This document shows, piece by piece, positions 1 through 5,797 of a stretch of DNA of 7,215 nucleotides. The number at the start of each line of letters is the position of its first letter. The first letter of the stretch is position 1. A program made the position numbers and the translations under genes. The notes beneath the pieces were generated by a model that worked only from the letters and a program-made list of their open reading frames with translations, was not told the origin of the DNA and did no database searches. The stretch is taken from positions 1 to 7,215 of the forward strand of contig CAAENE010000126.1 in NCBI GenBank assembly GCA_900757255.1, read 5' to 3'. Origin of the DNA: Clostridia bacterium. GTDB taxonomy: Bacteria; Bacillota; Clostridia; HGM11514.

Positions 1-642
1 CTGATCAAATATGAATGCGTCAAGGTCAACGAAAAAATCTGCCGCGACGCATCCCGTCAGGTGGACGAAACCGCGGACGAAATCCGGCTCAAGGGCAGGG
101 TGGTGCAATATCAAAAATATCATTACCTGATGATGAACAAACCGGAGGGCGTGGTGTGTGCGACCGAGGACAATCTGCATCGGACGGTGCTGGATATCCT
201 GCCCGAGGAATACCGCAAATTTGAGCTGTTCCCTGTTGGGCGGCTGGATATCGACACGACCGGCCTGCTGCTGCTAACCAATGACGGCGATTTTGTCCAC
301 CGGGTCATATCACCCAAAAAACATGTCGGTAAGACCTATTACGCCGAGGTGGACGGGCATCTCAAAGCGGATTTCGTCCGGCAGCTGTCAGAAGGCGTCA
401 TCATAGACGGAACCTACAAAACCAGGCCAGCGGAACTCCATATTTTAGACGATACCCGCTGCGAGCTGACCATATACGAGGGAAAATTCCACCAGGTCAA
501 AAAAATGCTGCTGTCGCTTGGCTGCCGCGTCATCAAGCTCAGCCGGCTGTCCATCGGCGGCCTTACGCTGGACAAAGCTTTGAATCCCGGCGGCGTACGC
601 CGGCTGACACCAGAGGAGGTAGAACAAATATGGACAAAATAG
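1..642 (+). CDS. rsuA: 16S rRNA pseudouridine synthase, RsuA type (5' end missing)
   Basis: The product converts a uridine in small-subunit rRNA (U516 in E. coli numbering for RsuA) to pseudouridine during ribosome assembly in the cytoplasm. The frame is open from the first base, so the start lies upstream. Visible residues 1-35 are the end of an S4 RNA-binding domain (VKVNEKICRDASRQVD). The catalytic domain follows, with the family motif GRLDIDTTGLLLLTND at about residues 80-95; the Asp at visible residue 83 is the expected nucleophile. The stretch SPKKHVGKTYYAEVDG and the later TIYEGKFHQVKKM block resemble RsuA and Bacillus YtzG more than RluB or RluE, so the 16S assignment is favoured but not certain. 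About 20-25 N-terminal residues appear to be missing. The stop overlaps the start of tex by 13 bases, suggesting one transcript and coupled translation. Confidence 0.9.
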   Translation: MIKYECVKVNEKICRDASRQVDETADEIRLKGRVVQYQKYHYLMMNKPEGVVCATEDNLHRTVLDILPEEYRKFELFPVGRLDIDTTGLLLLTNDGDFVHRVISPKKHVGKTYYAEVDGHLKADFVRQLSEGVIIDGTYKTRPAELHILDDTRCELTIYEGKFHQVKKMLLSLGCRVIKLSRLSIGGLTLDKALNPGGVRRLTPEEVEQIWTK

Positions 643-2768
643 CACAAAAAATCAAAGATAAACTAAATCTCAAAGAGTTTCAGGTCACCAACGTGATCGA
701 CCTCATTGACGCCGGTAATACCATCCCCTTTATTGCAAGATACCGCAAAGAGATGACCGGAAACCTGTCGGACGATATTCTGCGGGAATTTGACGACCTC
801 TTAAAATTTTTACGGAATCTGGAAGAGGAAAAGGAACGCGTGATCCGTACGATAGAAGAACAGGGCAAACTGACAGACGAGCTGCGGGCGGAAATCGAAG
901 CCGCCGAAACACTGCAAAGAGTAGAAGACCTGTACCGCCCCTATCGTCCAAAACGCAAAACGCGCGCGTCGGTTGCCCGCGAAAAGGGATTAGAACCCCT
1001 TGCTGTTTTCCTTTTGGAACAGACCGGAGAGGATCCGCTGCAATTTGCGCAAACCTTTATCAATTCCGAGCTGGGCGTCGAAACCGCAGAGGACGCGCTT
1101 GCCGGAGCACAGGACATCATTGCGGAAACCATATCCGACAACGCTGAATTCCGTTCCTATATCCGGAACTTTACCTACCGAACCGGTATTTTATCCTCCT
1201 CTGCCGCTAAGGAGGAGGACAGCGTCTACCGGCTCTATTATGACTTTTCCCAGGCAGTCCGCCAGCTCAAGGGTTATCGCGTTCTGGCCATCAACCGCGG
1301 TGAAAAAGAGGATTTTCTAAAAGTCAGCATTGAGGTGGACGCCGAAAAAATCACTCAATACCTGATGTCACAAATGATAACAAAACAGTCTCCCGCCGGC
1401 GCCTATATCACAGCGGCCTGCGAGGACGCCTATAAACGCCTGATTGCGCCGTCCATTGAACGCGATATCCGAAACGAACTGACTGAAACCGCGTCTGAGG
1501 AAGGGATCGGGCTGTTCGGCAAGAACTTAAAGCAGCTTCTGCTCCAGCCGCCGCTTAAAAACGAAACCATTTTGGGGCTGGACCCGGGCTACCGCACCGG
1601 CTGTAAGGTCGCGGTGATAGACGATACCGGAAAGGTGCTGGATACCGGCGTGATATACCCTGCGCCGCCGCACAAAAAAATTGCGGAAAGCGAACAGACA
1701 ATCACTCAAATGATAGAAAAGCACAATGTAACCGTCATCGCCATTGGGAACGGCACCGCGTCCAAGGAAACCGAGATGTTTGCAGCCGACCTTATCTCCA
1801 AGCTGGGGCGCGACATTAAATACGCGATCGTCAACGAAGCCGGAGCGTCTGTCTATTCTGCGTCCAAGCTGGGCGCTGAAGAATTTCCTCAATACGACGT
1901 ATCCCTGCGCAGCGCGGTTTCCATTGCACGCCGCCTGGAGGACCCCCTGACAGAGCTGGTCAAGATAGACCCTAAATCTATTGGCGTCGGGCAGTATCAG
2001 CACGACATGAACCAGGGGCGGCTGACCGAACAGCTCAGCAACGTCGTGGAGGACTGCGTCAACTCAGTCGGCGTGGACCTCAATACCGCCTCAGCGCCGC
2101 TGTTATCATATGTATCGGGTATTAACAAGACAATTGCCAAAAACATCGTCGCATACCGGGAAGAAAACGGAAAATTCAAAAACCGCAAACAATTGAAAAA
2201 AGTTCCAAAGCTTGGAGAAAAAGCGTTTACCCAATGCGCCGGATTTTTACGCATCCCGGATGGCGAAAATCCGCTTGACGCGACTGCCGTCCATCCAGAA
2301 TCCTATGACGCCGCCGAAAAACTGCTGACGGTGGTGGGCTACAAGAAAGAAGACATCAGGTTACGTAAAATCGAAAAGCTGCAATTAAGCGGAAAAGCGC
2401 TTGACGAGGCCGCAGAACAGGCCGGCGTCGGCCCGCTGACCTTAAAGGATATTATCGCAGAGCTGGAAAAACCGGGGCGCGACCCGCGTGAAAGCCTTCC
2501 AAAGCCGGAACTGCGTTCCGACATTTTAGATATAAAAGATCTAAAGCCGGGTATGATCCTGACCGGGACGGTTCGAAATGTAATTGATTTCGGCGCCTTT
2601 GTTGATATCGGCGCACACCAGGACGGCCTTGTGCATATCTCGCAGATTGCAAACCGGTTTATCAAGCACCCGACCGAAGCGCTTTCGGTCGGAGATATCG
2701 TAAAGGTCAAGGTGCTGGATGTAGATGTGCAGCGCCAAAAGATATCCCTTTCCATGAAAGAGGTTTAG
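630..2768 (+). CDS. tex: Tex, S1-domain RNA-binding transcription accessory protein
   Basis: Tex is a conserved cytoplasmic nucleic-acid-binding protein linked to transcription and RNA metabolism; its exact role is still unsettled. The 712-residue length matches the short Gram-positive form. Domains in order: a helical N-terminal Tex domain (about 1-190), a YqgF/RNase H-like domain starting at GLDPGYRTGCKVAVID (316-331), the GVGQYQHDM stretch (about 452), helix-hairpin-helix repeats (SGINKTIAKNIVAYRE near 496 and the KKVPKLGEKAFTQCAGFLRI segment near 523-542), and a C-terminal S1 domain (about 638-710, with GTVRNVIDFGAFVDIG and GLVHISQI). The ATG at 630 is supported by AGAGGAGGT at 612-620, 9 bases upstream and inside the end of the rsuA frame. 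No frameshift or missing domain is visible. It shares base composition with rsuA and is probably co-transcribed with it. Confidence 0.96.
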   Translation: MDKIAQKIKDKLNLKEFQVTNVIDLIDAGNTIPFIARYRKEMTGNLSDDILREFDDLLKFLRNLEEEKERVIRTIEEQGKLTDELRAEIEAAETLQRVEDLYRPYRPKRKTRASVAREKGLEPLAVFLLEQTGEDPLQFAQTFINSELGVETAEDALAGAQDIIAETISDNAEFRSYIRNFTYRTGILSSSAAKEEDSVYRLYYDFSQAVRQLKGYRVLAINRGEKEDFLKVSIEVDAEKITQYLMSQMITKQSPAGAYITAACEDAYKRLIAPSIERDIRNELTETASEEGIGLFGKNLKQLLLQPPLKNETILGLDPGYRTGCKVAVIDDTGKVLDTGVIYPAPPHKKIAESEQTITQMIEKHNVTVIAIGNGTASKETEMFAADLISKLGRDIKYAIVNEAGASVYSASKLGAEEFPQYDVSLRSAVSIARRLEDPLTELVKIDPKSIGVGQYQHDMNQGRLTEQLSNVVEDCVNSVGVDLNTASAPLLSYVSGINKTIAKNIVAYREENGKFKNRKQLKKVPKLGEKAFTQCAGFLRIPDGENPLDATAVHPESYDAAEKLLTVVGYKKEDIRLRKIEKLQLSGKALDEAAEQAGVGPLTLKDIIAELEKPGRDPRESLPKPELRSDILDIKDLKPGMILTGTVRNVIDFGAFVDIGAHQDGLVHISQIANRFIKHPTEALSVGDIVKVKVLDVDVQRQKISLSMKEV

Positions 2769-2857
2769 TATCAAAAAAGCTTATCAACTTGCTACAAAAG
2801 CATGGAATAAAATACGTTATTTCATACCTTTAATATCTTTTATACAAATGATATCAA

Positions 2858-2893
2858 AAACCAGGCTGCCTATTTCAAACAGCAGCCTGGTTT
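2858..2893 (+). terminator. Probable terminator hairpin after tex
   Basis: A perfect 12-bp inverted repeat (AAACCAGGCTGC at 2858-2869 and GCAGCCTGGTTT at 2882-2893) encloses a 12-base loop, 90 bases after the tex stop. On the plus strand the T-run is short (TTTC), so termination of rsuA-tex may be incomplete. On the minus strand the run is longer (TTTTT), but no minus-strand gene reaches this point. The position between two plus-strand genes makes the plus-strand role most likely. Confidence 0.6.
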
Positions 2894-3164
2894 CGTCTGA
2901 CATATATTACTGTTAAACGCCTATATAGCGTATTCCTAAACAAAATATGCTTAAAATTACAAGAAATGAAATAATCCTGTAACATTTTTAGGCAATGTCA
3001 CAAAATTACAATTTACAGCAGGAAGAAAAATGAGTCTATATATCTTTGCAAAATGCCTGAACCCCATGATACAAGCGGCTTACAGCCACATACAAAAAAT
3101 GGAAATTGTATGATATTATGCAAATGTACCAAAAAAAGGTTGCTCTTTTTGTTCAAAAAGGTTA

Positions 3165-3193
3165 TTTCAATTTTAGGATAAGTATGGTATAGT
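3165..3193 (+). promoter_or_regulatory. Likely promoter for the ABC ATPase gene
   Basis: An extended -10 element TGG-TATAGT (TATAGT at 3188-3193) lies 17 bases after a poor -35 match (TTTCAA, 3165-3170). The predicted start near 3200 would give a leader of about 37 bases ending in the strong ribosome binding site GGGAGG (3222-3227), 9 bases before the ATG. The extended -10 carries most of the support. A second extended -10-like sequence (TGA-TATTAT, -10 at 3114-3119) has no suitable -35. Confidence 0.5.
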
Positions 3194-3236
3194 ATAGAAA
3201 AATTCAGGTTTTTTTCTAAAAGGGAGGAAAAAATTA

Positions 3237-4349
3237 ATGGCAAATCTTTCACTCAAAAACATCTACAAAGTATATGCCGGCGGCGTAACAGCCGTAAGTG
3301 ATTTCAATCTGGATATTGAAGACAAAGAATTTATTATACTTGTAGGACCCTCTGGCTGTGGTAAATCTACCACCCTGCGTATGATTGCAGGCCTTGAGGA
3401 AATCTCACAGGGCGAGTTATATATCGATGACAAACTGGTTAACGATATGGCTCCGAAAGAAAGGGATATCGCTATGGTGTTCCAGAACTATGCGCTCTAT
3501 CCTCATATGACCGTATTTGACAATATGGCATTCGGTCTTAAACTGAGAAAAGTTCCCAAAGCTGATATTAAAAGAAGAGTTCAGGAAGCTGCTGAAATTT
3601 TGGATATCGAACATCTGCTCGACCGTAAACCAGGCGCTCTTTCCGGCGGTCAGAGACAGCGTGTTGCGCTGGGCCGTGCTATCGTCCGTGAACCGAAGGT
3701 ATTCCTTCTGGACGAACCGCTGTCCAACCTGGACGCTAAGCTAAGAGCTCAGATGCGTACCGAAATCAGCAAGCTGCATCATAAATTACAGACTACCTTC
3801 ATCTATGTTACTCATGACCAGACAGAAGCTATGACCATGGGTACCAGAATCGTTGTTATGAAGGACGGTTTTGTCCAGCAGGTTGATACTCCTCAGAATC
3901 TGTACGATTATCCGGTTAACCTGTTTGTCGGCGGATTTATCGGAAGCCCGCAGATGAACATGGTGACTGCCACTGTCGACAAGGCTGAAGACGGCGGCGC
4001 TTACCTTACCTTCGGCAACCAGAAAATCAAGCTTCCTGCCGGTAAGGTTACTCCTGAATTGGCTAATTATTATGGCAAAGAGGTAACGATGGGCGTTCGG
4101 CCTGAAAATATCCATGATGAGGAACAGTATGTTTCTTCTTATCCGGATAATGTTGTTGAAGCTGATGTAACTGTTACCGAATTGATGGGTTCTGAAACGT
4201 ACCTGTATCTTGAAATTGATGGAAATAATTTGGTTGCAAGAGTGAATCCGAGAACAACCGCTAAGGTTGGCGACAAAATCAAAGTCGTTATGGACCCAAC
4301 TAAGATTCACCTCTTTGATAAAGAAACCGAACTTGCAATTCTGCACTAA
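3237..4349 (+). CDS. msmX: ATP-binding subunit of carbohydrate ABC importers (MsmX/UgpC/MalK family)
   Basis: This is the cytoplasmic ATPase that powers type I ABC importers for oligosaccharides or glycerol phosphate. At 370 residues it has the full MalK/MsmX length. Visible motifs: Walker A GPSGCGKST (37-45), Q-loop Gln83 (VFQNYALYPHM), signature LSGGQRQR (135-142), Walker B LLDEP with Asp159 and Glu160, D-loop SNLD (163-166) and switch His193 in VTHDQTEAMT. The region after about 236 is the OB/TOBE regulatory domain, including MGVRPENIHD. No permease or binding-protein gene adjoins it and it has its own promoter and terminator. That fits the known MsmX pattern of one shared ATPase serving several importers; this sharing is inferred here. 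Codons lean to GCT, GTT and other T-ending forms, unlike the GC-rich tex and rsuA, which suits a highly expressed gene. The ATG at 3237 has a strong ribosome binding site. Confidence 0.94.
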   Translation: MANLSLKNIYKVYAGGVTAVSDFNLDIEDKEFIILVGPSGCGKSTTLRMIAGLEEISQGELYIDDKLVNDMAPKERDIAMVFQNYALYPHMTVFDNMAFGLKLRKVPKADIKRRVQEAAEILDIEHLLDRKPGALSGGQRQRVALGRAIVREPKVFLLDEPLSNLDAKLRAQMRTEISKLHHKLQTTFIYVTHDQTEAMTMGTRIVVMKDGFVQQVDTPQNLYDYPVNLFVGGFIGSPQMNMVTATVDKAEDGGAYLTFGNQKIKLPAGKVTPELANYYGKEVTMGVRPENIHDEEQYVSSYPDNVVEADVTVTELMGSETYLYLEIDGNNLVARVNPRTTAKVGDKIKVVMDPTKIHLFDKETELAILH

Positions 4350-4360
4350 TACATAAAATG

Positions 4361-4390
4361 AAGGCGGCAATCTATGATTGCCGCCTTTTG
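4361..4390 (+). terminator. Strong intrinsic terminator after the ABC ATPase gene
   Basis: A perfect 12-bp stem (AAGGCGGCAATC at 4361-4372 and GATTGCCGCCTT at 4376-4387) with a 3-base TAT loop starts 11 bases after the stop codon. It runs into TTTTGTTGT on the plus strand. On the minus strand the stem is followed by CATTTTATG, so it could also stop transcripts arriving from crcB. Confidence 0.9.
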
Positions 4391-4416
4391 TTGTATTATA
4401 ACCTATGCGCAAATGT

Positions 4417-4481
4417 CCCCCGCCGTATCGGCGGCGGGTTCCATTTCAGACTTTCAGCGGGGGCGTAATCCCCCGCTGAAA
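4417..4481. repeat. Pair of GC-rich palindromes in the convergent intergenic region
   Basis: Two hairpin-forming segments lie side by side. The first is CCGCCG (4420-4425) against CGGCGG (4429-4434) with a TAT loop, extendable to 9 bp (4417-4438) if one C is bulged. The second is a perfect 12-bp stem, TTTCAGCGGGGG (4452-4463) against CCCCCGCTGAAA (4470-4481), with a 6-base loop. Neither is followed by a T-run on either strand, so they do not look like ordinary terminators. CCCCCGC occurs at 4417-4423 and 4470-4476, and its complement GCGGGGG at 4457-4463, so the two hairpins can compete. The block is GC-rich against AT-rich surroundings, as dispersed palindromic repeats often are. The structure is seen; a function is not. 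Confidence 0.7.
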
Positions 4482-4487
4482 CCCTGA

Positions 4488-4564
4488 GGAGCTAATGCAG
4501 AGCTAGCGCAGGTTGCAATCTGTCGCAAGCTCTGCTCCTTGCAAGCAAAGCAGAGCATTGCTCC
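4488..4564. repeat. 77-base nested inverted-repeat element, possible three-way junction
   Basis: The ends pair as GGAGC(T)AATGC (4488-4498) with GCATTGCTCC (4555-4564), giving 10 bp and one bulged T. Inside, AGAGCT (4499-4504) can pair with AGCTCT (4528-4533), continued by GCGCAG with CTG(T)CGC. TGCT (4533-4536) can pair with AGCA (4549-4552). Alternatively, GCTCTGCT (4529-4536) pairs with AGCAGAGC (4549-4556) and breaks the outer stem. The element lies between two convergent genes with no strong promoter on either side. It may be a dispersed non-coding repeat, or a structured 3' region of the crcB transcript. The folding was done by eye; I cannot tell which strand is relevant. Confidence 0.6.
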
Positions 4565-4611
4565 GATTTAAAGCACAAAGGGGTTATGATATTATTTTAT
4601 AGTATCACTTT

Positions 4612-4968
4612 TTATTGCCCGGCCAAAATTTTCATAATGCTTCTGCCAAAAGCTGCGCCGCAGACGCAAAGCAGTACGGAAATTACCGCGTACCCGCTCC
4701 CCATCAAAAACTTGCCCTGCTCCAAAAGCTCGACAGTTTCCAGTGAAAACGCCGAAAAGGTCGTAAAACCTCCCAAGAGACCGGTTTTCAAAAATAGAAC
4801 TGTATTTTCCCGCATACCTGATATCCCACTGATAATGCCTATACAAAAGGAACCGACGATATTGATACACAGGGTCACCAGCGGCGAGCCGGAAAAAGCG
4901 GAACTGATAAAAAAGCGCAGGCTTGCGCCGATAAAGCCGCCTAATCCTACAAAAAGAAATGAGGACAT
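4612..4968 (-). CDS. crcB: Fluoride ion channel CrcB/Fluc
   Basis: CrcB forms a dual-topology dimeric membrane channel that lets fluoride leave the cytoplasm. The 118-residue length and four hydrophobic segments (about 3-21, 31-51, 58-78 and 90-112) fit the family. Diagnostic motifs are GGFIGASLRF (10-19, with Arg18), NIVGSF (36-41, with the conserved Asn36) and GGFTTFSAFSLE (66-77), which carries the break in TM3 and the two Phe-box residues Phe71 and Phe74. The ATG lies 2 bases after the ylmH stop, and its ribosome binding site GAGAGG sits inside the last ylmH codons, so translation is probably coupled. No fluoride riboswitch consensus is recognisable ahead of the pair. There is one crcB copy here, as expected for a homodimer, although some Bacillota carry two. 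Confidence 0.95.
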   Translation of the reverse strand: MSSFLFVGLGGFIGASLRFFISSAFSGSPLVTLCINIVGSFCIGIISGISGMRENTVLFLKTGLLGGFTTFSAFSLETVELLEQGKFLMGSGYAVISVLLCVCGAAFGRSIMKILAGQ

Positions 4969-4970
4969 TT

Positions 4971-5753
4971 TTAATACCTCTCAATCAAAATAGAAATTCT
5001 GCCTTTTTTCGTTGTTTTGCCGATTTCGGCCAATACTGCTTTGCCTTTGCCGCGCAGGGTTATCTTGTCCTTTTCCCGAACCATCTTATCACATTTTTTA
5101 CATTCCAGTGAATTGACAAACACTTTTCCGTTTTCGATAAAAGCAGCCGCTTCCGTTCGTTTTATTCCAAAAGCCGCATGCAGAATATTGTCAAGCCGGA
5201 GAGAGGGAACTGTTTCACGCAGCATTTCAGTTTCTCGCGGGATTTGTTCGAGTTCCGAAAAAGGGACAATACTGCATTGAAGCTTTTCCCGGGCTGCCGC
5301 TGTATAGTTATCAGCTAAAAAATCCGCTATGTCGTTAATTGCTATAATATACGCTCCCTTATCAAAAGGAAGGATGTCACCGACCATTTCACGTTTGATT
5401 TGAAGCGCCAAAAGAGAGCCGAGATAATCCCGATGAGTCAATTCCCGGTACCCGCTATGGGTCACCTTTAATAAGCTCAAAGGCAGGTCCGCCTCCTGTA
5501 CTGATTCCATGTAATCCGGCAGAAAAACAGCAATTGTCCGTTCGGCCTCCTCAAATCCGCCCCAAAATAGTACTTTATGTTTCAGCATGGCGGATGCCAT
5601 TGTCCTTTGCCGTACATCCAAAAAACCCGACCAGGTCATATAATTTCTCCCGCGGCAGGTTTCCGCTTTATCCAGCAAGCTGGATAATAAAATCCTGTCC
5701 TCTTTTGTCTGGGCATATTGCCCTACCAATTCACTTTTATTCAGAGCTATCAC
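4971..5753 (-). CDS. ylmH: YlmH, S4-domain RNA-binding protein
   Basis: YlmH-family proteins bind RNA through an S4 domain. In Bacillus subtilis YlmH acts on obstructed 50S subunits and can support alanine tailing in ribosome-associated quality control. Here an N-terminal YlmH domain (about 15-150) shows GFLDVRQRTMA (43-53) and LTHRDYLGSLLALQIKREM (105-123, the family hallmark). The S4 domain covers about 185-245 (RLDNILHAAFGIKR, then NGKVFVN). The 260-residue length is normal. The drawn start is GTG at 5753, but that GTG lies inside a near-perfect ribosome binding site, GAGGTGAT (5749-5756). The in-frame CTG at 5742-5744 sits 6 bases after AGGTG and leaves an N-terminus nearer the family, so the true protein may be 257 residues. 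The gene is away from the ylmE-sepF-divIVA neighbourhood it often occupies and is paired with crcB instead. Confidence 0.93.
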   Translation of the reverse strand: MIALNKSELVGQYAQTKEDRILLSSLLDKAETCRGRNYMTWSGFLDVRQRTMASAMLKHKVLFWGGFEEAERTIAVFLPDYMESVQEADLPLSLLKVTHSGYRELTHRDYLGSLLALQIKREMVGDILPFDKGAYIIAINDIADFLADNYTAAAREKLQCSIVPFSELEQIPRETEMLRETVPSLRLDNILHAAFGIKRTEAAAFIENGKVFVNSLECKKCDKMVREKDKITLRGKGKAVLAEIGKTTKKGRISILIERY

Positions 5754-5756
5754 CTC
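5749..5756 (-). promoter_or_regulatory. Ribosome binding site that decides the ylmH start
   Basis: The minus-strand sequence GAGGTGAT matches the anti-Shine-Dalgarno end of 16S rRNA almost fully. It contains the GTG that would be called as the ylmH start, while no other purine-rich site lies before that GTG. The next in-frame candidate is CTG (5742-5744), 6 bases after AGGTG; TTG at 5727-5729 is 21 bases away. An out-of-frame ATG-AGG-TGA mini-frame also overlaps the site (5750-5758). Confidence 0.6.
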
Positions 5757-5762
5757 ATAAAA

Positions 5763-5790
5763 TGCAGGGCCGGAAACAGCCGGCCCTGCA
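5763..5790 (-). terminator. Terminator-like hairpin between the deacetylase gene and ylmH
   Basis: An 11-bp perfect GC-rich stem (TGCAGGGCCGG at 5763-5773 and CCGGCCCTGCA at 5780-5790) has a 6-base loop. On the minus strand it begins 7 bases after the deacetylase stop and is followed by TTTTATG. This is a fair intrinsic terminator with a short T-run. The ylmH ribosome binding site begins only 6 bases beyond it, so it may be leaky or serve as a leader hairpin for ylmH. Confidence 0.75.
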
Positions 5791-5797
5791 ACCTAAA

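Larger units (their letters stand above)
2769..3236. other. AT-rich intergenic region between tex and the ABC ATPase gene
   Basis: This stretch of 468 bases has no convincing gene. Besides the hairpin at 2858-2893 and the promoter near 3165-3193, it holds a weak AT-rich hairpin (ATGGAATAA at 2802-2810 against TTATTTCAT at 2817-2825, one G-U pair) and a near-perfect small palindrome (ACGCCTATATAGCGT, 2917-2931, one extra C). A 27-codon open frame at 3030-3113 follows a purine-rich AGGAAG and is treated as a candidate only. The sequence upstream of the promoter is long for a simple spacer, but I recognise no riboswitch and no match to the catabolite-repression operator consensus. Confidence 0.5.

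Noticed and set aside
1527..2003. 158-codon minus-strand frame inside tex
   Set aside because: Antisense to the intact YqgF-like domain of Tex; no domain recognised.
2917..2931. Small palindrome ACGCCTATATAGCGT as an operator
   Set aside because: Short, imperfect by one base, and more than 200 bases upstream of the proposed promoter; no regulator family matches it clearly.
3109..3119. Identical 11-base string TATGATATTAT near 3109 and again near 4585
   Set aside because: Low-complexity AT sequence; the flanks do not match, so it is not a repeat unit.
3013..3252. 79-codon minus-strand frame upstream of the ABC ATPase gene
   Set aside because: It would start with GTG inside the ATPase gene, has no ribosome binding site, runs against the proposed promoter and reads like AT-rich noise.
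4586..4608. Minus-strand promoter-like sequence TATAAAATAA after crcB
   Set aside because: AT-rich run with no -35 at suitable spacing; not enough to claim a small RNA promoter for the palindrome block.
4391..4611. Riboswitch or fluoride-sensing RNA near crcB
   Set aside because: The structured block is downstream of crcB, not upstream, and shows no match to the fluoride riboswitch core that I know.
4592..4984. 130-codon minus-strand frame overlapping crcB in another frame
   Set aside because: Shadow of crcB, Arg-rich and Tyr-rich with no membrane pattern; the in-frame CrcB product is unambiguous.
4586..4993. 135-codon plus-strand frame opposite crcB
   Set aside because: It is the antisense of a clear four-segment CrcB frame with all family motifs; it has no recognisable domain and no ribosome binding site.
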